A DNA stretch of 9,376 bases from Acidobacteriaceae bacterium (lineage in GTDB: Bacteria; Acidobacteriota; Terriglobia; Terriglobales; Acidobacteriaceae): assembly GCA_027364815.1 (NCBI GenBank), contig DAHXOQ010000098.1, positions 1-9,376 of the forward strand, read 5' to 3'. The position numbers and the translations under genes were made by a program. The notes beneath the pieces are model-generated. The model saw only the letters and a program-made list of their open reading frames with translations. It was not told where the DNA came from and did no database searches. Numbering within the stretch: the first letter of the stretch is position 1; every line of letters begins with the position of its first letter. This document shows, in pieces, positions 6,451 to 9,376 of the stretch.

Positions 6451-7368
6451 ATGATGAAAAATGGAATTCGAGCTGCCGTTATAGTGGCAATGTTATTGGT
6501 ATCACCAGTATTTACTTCTCCTGCGCACGCAACCTCGAAAGACATGGTTGAGCTCCAGACGCAGGTTCAGCAACTGATGGACGCGGTTCAGCGTCTTCAG
6601 TCGACGATGGATACAAAGTTTGGAGTCCTGCAACACCTGGTGGAGCAGGCCGCTGACAACAGCAACCAGATGAACGCTTCCATCAGTGCGCTGCAACTGA
6701 AGATCACCGCGCAGCATGATGCGTTGAACGGCAAGCTGGACACAGCTTCGGGCCAGGCGCAATCGGTCAATGATTCGCTCGACGAGCTCAAGACGCGCAT
6801 CGAAAAGTTGGACAAGCAACTCCTTGATATGCAGAACCAGTTGCAGTCTATTCAGTCGCAACAGGCTGCTTTGACTGCGCCAGTCACCGGTGTTGCTACA
6901 CCCACATCTGCTACGCCAGCAACCAGCAGCCCGACTTCAACTCAGCCCGCAGCAGCGGCTCCAGTCAACAATCCCGCACCTCCGCTGCAAGAGACATTCC
7001 AAGCTGGTCTCCGTGATTACAACGCCGCTCACTACACCATCGCAGAGAGCGAGTTCAATGATGTCATCCACTACTATCCGCAGGATGATCTTGCCGGCAA
7101 TGCTGAGTTCTATCTGGGCGAAATCAACTACCGCCAGAAAAATTACGATGGCGCAGTCAAGCATTACACCGTGGTACTTGAGAAATTCGGCGGCAACAGT
7201 AACGCGGCAGCAGCTCAGTTGCACAAGGGATTTGCCCTTATCGCTCTCAAGAAGCGTGATGCTGGTGTACGCGAACTGCACCTGCTAATTCAGCGTCACC
7301 CCCAGTCACCCGAAGCCGATCAGGCACGCATCCGGCTCGATGCTCTAGGCATTCCGCCTCAGAAATAG
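6451..7368 (+). CDS. cpoB: CpoB (YbgF), Tol-Pal coiled-coil and TPR protein
   Basis: Periplasmic partner of TolA that, in E. coli, coordinates peptidoglycan synthesis with outer-membrane constriction. The 305-residue product has a signal peptide (hydrophobic core about 8-22, likely cut after PAHA at 27). A long Gln/Leu-rich coiled coil (about 30-143) carries heptad-like stretches such as VQQLMDAVQRLQSTM and LDELKTRIEKLDKQLL. A Thr/Ala/Pro-rich linker spans about 144-180. The TPR region (about 181-300) contains ETFQAGLRDYNAAHY, EFYLGEINYRQKNYDGA and LLIQRHPQSPEADQAR, the last being typical of YbgF/CpoB. The coiled coil is longer than in E. coli CpoB (263 residues in all). It is last in the cluster, 174 nt after pal and behind a terminator-like hairpin, so it may have its own promoter, though I see no convincing one. 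BamD or another TPR outer-membrane protein is less likely because there is no lipobox. Confidence 0.9.
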   Translation: MMKNGIRAAVIVAMLLVSPVFTSPAHATSKDMVELQTQVQQLMDAVQRLQSTMDTKFGVLQHLVEQAADNSNQMNASISALQLKITAQHDALNGKLDTASGQAQSVNDSLDELKTRIEKLDKQLLDMQNQLQSIQSQQAALTAPVTGVATPTSATPATSSPTSTQPAAAAPVNNPAPPLQETFQAGLRDYNAAHYTIAESEFNDVIHYYPQDDLAGNAEFYLGEINYRQKNYDGAVKHYTVVLEKFGGNSNAAAAQLHKGFALIALKKRDAGVRELHLLIQRHPQSPEADQARIRLDALGIPPQK

Positions 7369-7382
7369 CTGTTCAAGAGAAC

Positions 7383-7418
7383 AAGAAAAAGCCCCGCATT
7401 GAGCGGGGCTTTTTCTTT
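7383..7418. terminator. Bidirectional intrinsic terminator between cpoB and korB
   Basis: A 15-bp perfect stem, positions 7383-7397 with 7403-7417, has core GCCCCGC/GCGGGGC and a five-nt loop. The A-run on the left arm becomes a T-run on the other strand, so it can stop transcription from both sides. It begins 14 nt after the cpoB stop and lies 13 nt beyond the korB stop, fitting its place between convergent genes. Confidence 0.95.
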
Positions 7419-7430
7419 CCTTGATTCCGA

Positions 7431-8480
7431 TTACCGCAAATTATTCATCAGCTTCTCGAGCACTTCCTTCGATGGACGAGTTGCCGATTCGGCCTGCTGC
7501 CCGAGCGGCTCATCAACGATGTGGAGCTGATCGGTGAAGGTCGGCTTCTCGGTATTCACATAGAAAACTCCAGTGAGCACCTCATCCTTTTCGTGAGCAT
7601 CCATCAATGCGCGAACTGAGTTGATCTTGTCTGTCGGATCAAAATCCTCGTGCAGCTTGCGTAAGCGCATGCTTGAACCATCGTGCATGGGAACATCCAC
7701 AATCTGGCCGGAATCGTAATCTACGTCGATCTCTTCAAAGCTGGGTACAAAGCCAATCTCGTTAATGGGCTCGTCGTTCTCCTGCATGAATTTGTAGCTT
7801 TTGGTTGAGCCTTCGTGGTCATTGAAAGTAACGCAAGGGCTGATCACGTCGAGCATCACAGTTCCCTTGTGCGAAATTGCAGCCTTCAACATAGAAAGCA
7901 GTTGCTTCTTGTCGCCGGAGAAAGATCGGCCAACAAAAGTAGCGCCAAGCTGAATCGCAAGCGCGCAGGTGTCAATCGCAGGCAGGTCGTTGATGACGCC
8001 TGTCTTGAGCGTCGAGCCGATATCGGCTGTAGCCGAAAACTGCCCCTTGGTCAATCCATAGACGCCATTGTCTTCAATGATGTAAATCATCGGCAGATTG
8101 CGGCGCATCAAGTGAACAAAGCCGCCCATGCCAATCGACGCAGTATCACCATCGCCAGAAACGCCGAGCGTGAGCATCGTGTGATTGGCCAGCGTGGCTC
8201 CTGTTGCAACCGCTGCCATGCGCCCGTGGACACTGTTGAAGCTGTGCGAACGGCTCAGAAAGTATGCCGGGCTTTTCGATGAGCAACCGATACCGCTCAT
8301 TTTCAAAACGCGCTCGGGCTCAACACCCATCTCATAAAGCGCGTCAATGATGCGTTCTGAGATTGCATTGTGACCGCAGCCTGCGCAGAGTGTGCTCTTG
8401 CCGCCGCGATAATCAAGAATAGGAAGTCCCAGTCGGTTAACCTTGGGGCCCGCTGGGGGAGTCGCTGTTGCAGTTGCCAT
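7431..8480 (-). CDS. korB: 2-oxoacid:ferredoxin oxidoreductase beta subunit, probably 2-oxoglutarate
   Basis: Thiamine-diphosphate and iron-sulfur subunit of a cytoplasmic enzyme converting a 2-oxoacid plus CoA to acyl-CoA and CO2 with ferredoxin as acceptor, or the reverse. The 349-residue product shows the thiamine-diphosphate motif GDGDTASIG (G109-D112) closing with N138 in EDNGVYGLTKGQ. Four cysteines, C32 and C35 (LCAGCGH), C66 (GIGCSSK) and C216 (ISPCVTFND), match the [4Fe-4S] ligands of two-subunit archaeal and aerobic bacterial enzymes. SPCVTFN is usual in 2-oxoglutarate-type KorB, so that substrate is inferred; pyruvate or branched-chain oxoacids are not excluded. The C-terminal extension after about 270 is usual for the aerobic KorB type. 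korA ends 2 nt upstream, and GGAGG (8491-8495) inside korA serves as ribosome site, indicating coupled translation. Confidence 0.9.
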   Translation of the reverse strand: MATATATPPAGPKVNRLGLPILDYRGGKSTLCAGCGHNAISERIIDALYEMGVEPERVLKMSGIGCSSKSPAYFLSRSHSFNSVHGRMAAVATGATLANHTMLTLGVSGDGDTASIGMGGFVHLMRRNLPMIYIIEDNGVYGLTKGQFSATADIGSTLKTGVINDLPAIDTCALAIQLGATFVGRSFSGDKKQLLSMLKAAISHKGTVMLDVISPCVTFNDHEGSTKSYKFMQENDEPINEIGFVPSFEEIDVDYDSGQIVDVPMHDGSSMRLRKLHEDFDPTDKINSVRALMDAHEKDEVLTGVFYVNTEKPTFTDQLHIVDEPLGQQAESATRPSKEVLEKLMNNLR

Positions 8481-8482
8481 GA

Positions 8483-9376
8483 TTAGATGCCCTCCTGGCT
8501 TACTAAAGATTCAGTGACGGATTCGGCATCAATCGGCAGACCGTCGTAGTGAAGAATGCTGCGCAAACGCGTAACGAGTTCAGGTTTGATGTCGAGCTTG
8601 ATCAGGCTATGCAACTGCGCATCGCGGTCCTGTTCAACAACGTAAACACGATCATGCCTGGCGATGAACTCTTCCACTGCAGCAGCAAAGGGATAGGCGC
8701 GAAGCCTGAGGTAATCAACCTCAATTCCCTTCTCCTTCTTGATCTGATCAAGGCTTTCAGTAACCGCAAAGTCCGATGTTCCGTAAGCAATCACGCCAAC
8801 CTTCGCACCCGTGTTGCGAACCAGAACCGGCGCAGGAACCAGCGTGCGGGCATGGTTGAACTTGTGCAGCAACCGCTCCATCACAGCCAGATACTCTTGC
8901 GGCTTCTCCGTGTAACCAGCCTTCTCGTTGTGCCCCGAGCCGCGTGTGAAGTATGCCGCAGCCGGATGACGCGTGCCAGGCAATGTGCGGTAGCCGATGC
9001 CGTCTCCGTCAACATCCTTGTAACGGGCAAAGCCGCCGAGCCGGTTCAGATCTTCAACCGTGAGCACTTTGCCGCGATCATGTGGGGTGGTCGGATAATC
9101 GAAAGTTTCAGAAGCCCAGTTGTTCATGCCAAGATCCAGATCACTAAGCACAAAAACCGGAGTCTGCAAACGCTCGGCCAAATCAAAGGCCGCGTAGCCA
9201 AACTCAAAACACTCCTTCACCGAACCCGGCAGCAGAATCACATGCTTCGTATCGCCATGTGAAAGAAATGCCGTTGAAAGCAAATCAGCTTGCGAAGTGC
9301 GCGTCGGCATGCCCGTCGAGGGGCCGGTGCGCTGTACGTCGAAGATGACGCCGGGGATCTCTGCATAGTAGCCAAG
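8483..9376 (-). CDS. korA: 2-oxoacid:ferredoxin oxidoreductase alpha subunit, N-terminal part off the window
   Basis: Alpha subunit partner of the adjacent korB. The frame is open from the right edge to a TAA at 8483-8485, giving the last 297 residues. The visible part begins LGYYAEIPGVIFDVQRTGPSTGMP (shown in parts: EIPGVIFDVQR, then GPSTG at 18-22, then TSQADLL), the typical oxoacid-binding/thiamine-domain motif of alpha subunits. Further on, VKECFEFGYAAFDLAERLQTP and PVFVLSDLDLGMN are seen, then a C-terminal part with VGVIAYGTSDFAVTESLDQ and DRVYVVEQDRDAQLHSLI, matching the CoA-handling domains of the family. The true start is upstream of 9376; the ATG at 9310 lies within the conserved region and is not the start. 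Homologues often carry a fused gamma domain N-terminally (about 600-650 residues in all), which cannot be checked here. Confidence 0.9.
   Translation of the reverse strand, partial: LGYYAEIPGVIFDVQRTGPSTGMPTRTSQADLLSTAFLSHGDTKHVILLPGSVKECFEFGYAAFDLAERLQTPVFVLSDLDLGMNNWASETFDYPTTPHDRGKVLTVEDLNRLGGFARYKDVDGDGIGYRTLPGTRHPAAAYFTRGSGHNEKAGYTEKPQEYLAVMERLLHKFNHARTLVPAPVLVRNTGAKVGVIAYGTSDFAVTESLDQIKKEKGIEVDYLRLRAYPFAAAVEEFIARHDRVYVVEQDRDAQLHSLIKLDIKPELVTRLRSILHYDGLPIDAESVTESLVSQEGI

Noticed and set aside
8549..9262. Plus-strand open frame of 237 codons opposite korA.
   Set aside because: It lies wholly antisense to a gene with clear family motifs, and its own translation has no recognisable features or ribosome site.
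1..9376. CRISPR array, insertion sequence, tRNA, riboswitch or defence/toxin genes.
   Set aside because: No regularly spaced repeats, transposase-like frames, tRNA-like cloverleaf or unusual accessory genes were seen; nearly all of the window is accounted for by conserved genes.

Overview
The window is an ordinary bacterial chromosomal segment, probably from an Acidobacteriota member of the Terriglobales/Acidobacteriaceae type. That placement is an inference by eye. It rests on a complete Tol-Pal locus (so a diderm cell envelope), a Pal lipoprotein carrying an Ig-like domain, a TonB-like short TolA, and a two-subunit 2-oxoacid:ferredoxin oxidoreductase of the kind seen in aerobes. I could not run a phylogenetic check. 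Base and codon use look uniform, with no transposase, integrase, tRNA, CRISPR array or other sign of recent transfer.

Layout. Positions 1-1550 (minus strand) hold recN, a DNA-repair SMC-like ATPase whose C-terminus runs off the left edge. A gene-free divergent region of about 305 bp (1551-1855) separates it from the plus-strand tol-pal cluster: tolQ, tolR, tolA-like, tolB, pal and cpoB (1856-7368). tolQ-tolR-tolA are packed with gaps of 2 and 4 nt. The gaps then widen to 69 nt (tolA-tolB), 140 nt (tolB-pal) and 174 nt (pal-cpoB). The last gap contains a terminator-like hairpin. A strong bidirectional terminator (7383-7418) closes the cluster against two convergent minus-strand genes, korB (complete) and korA (5' part off the right edge), which are 2 nt apart.

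How the genes work together. TolQ and TolR form the inner-membrane proton channel that energises TolA. TolA reaches across the periplasm to TolB, and TolB exchanges between TolA and the outer-membrane, peptidoglycan-binding lipoprotein Pal. CpoB is the periplasmic coiled-coil/TPR partner that links this machine to septal peptidoglycan synthesis. KorA/KorB is a separate metabolic module interconverting a 2-oxoacid (probably 2-oxoglutarate) and its acyl-CoA with ferredoxin as electron carrier. RecN is unrelated to both.

I found no undescribed multi-gene system. The points most worth a second look are the Ig-like insertion in Pal, the non-helical Pro/Lys/Gln-rich linker in TolA, the hairpin between pal and cpoB, and the palindrome-rich divergent intergenic region.
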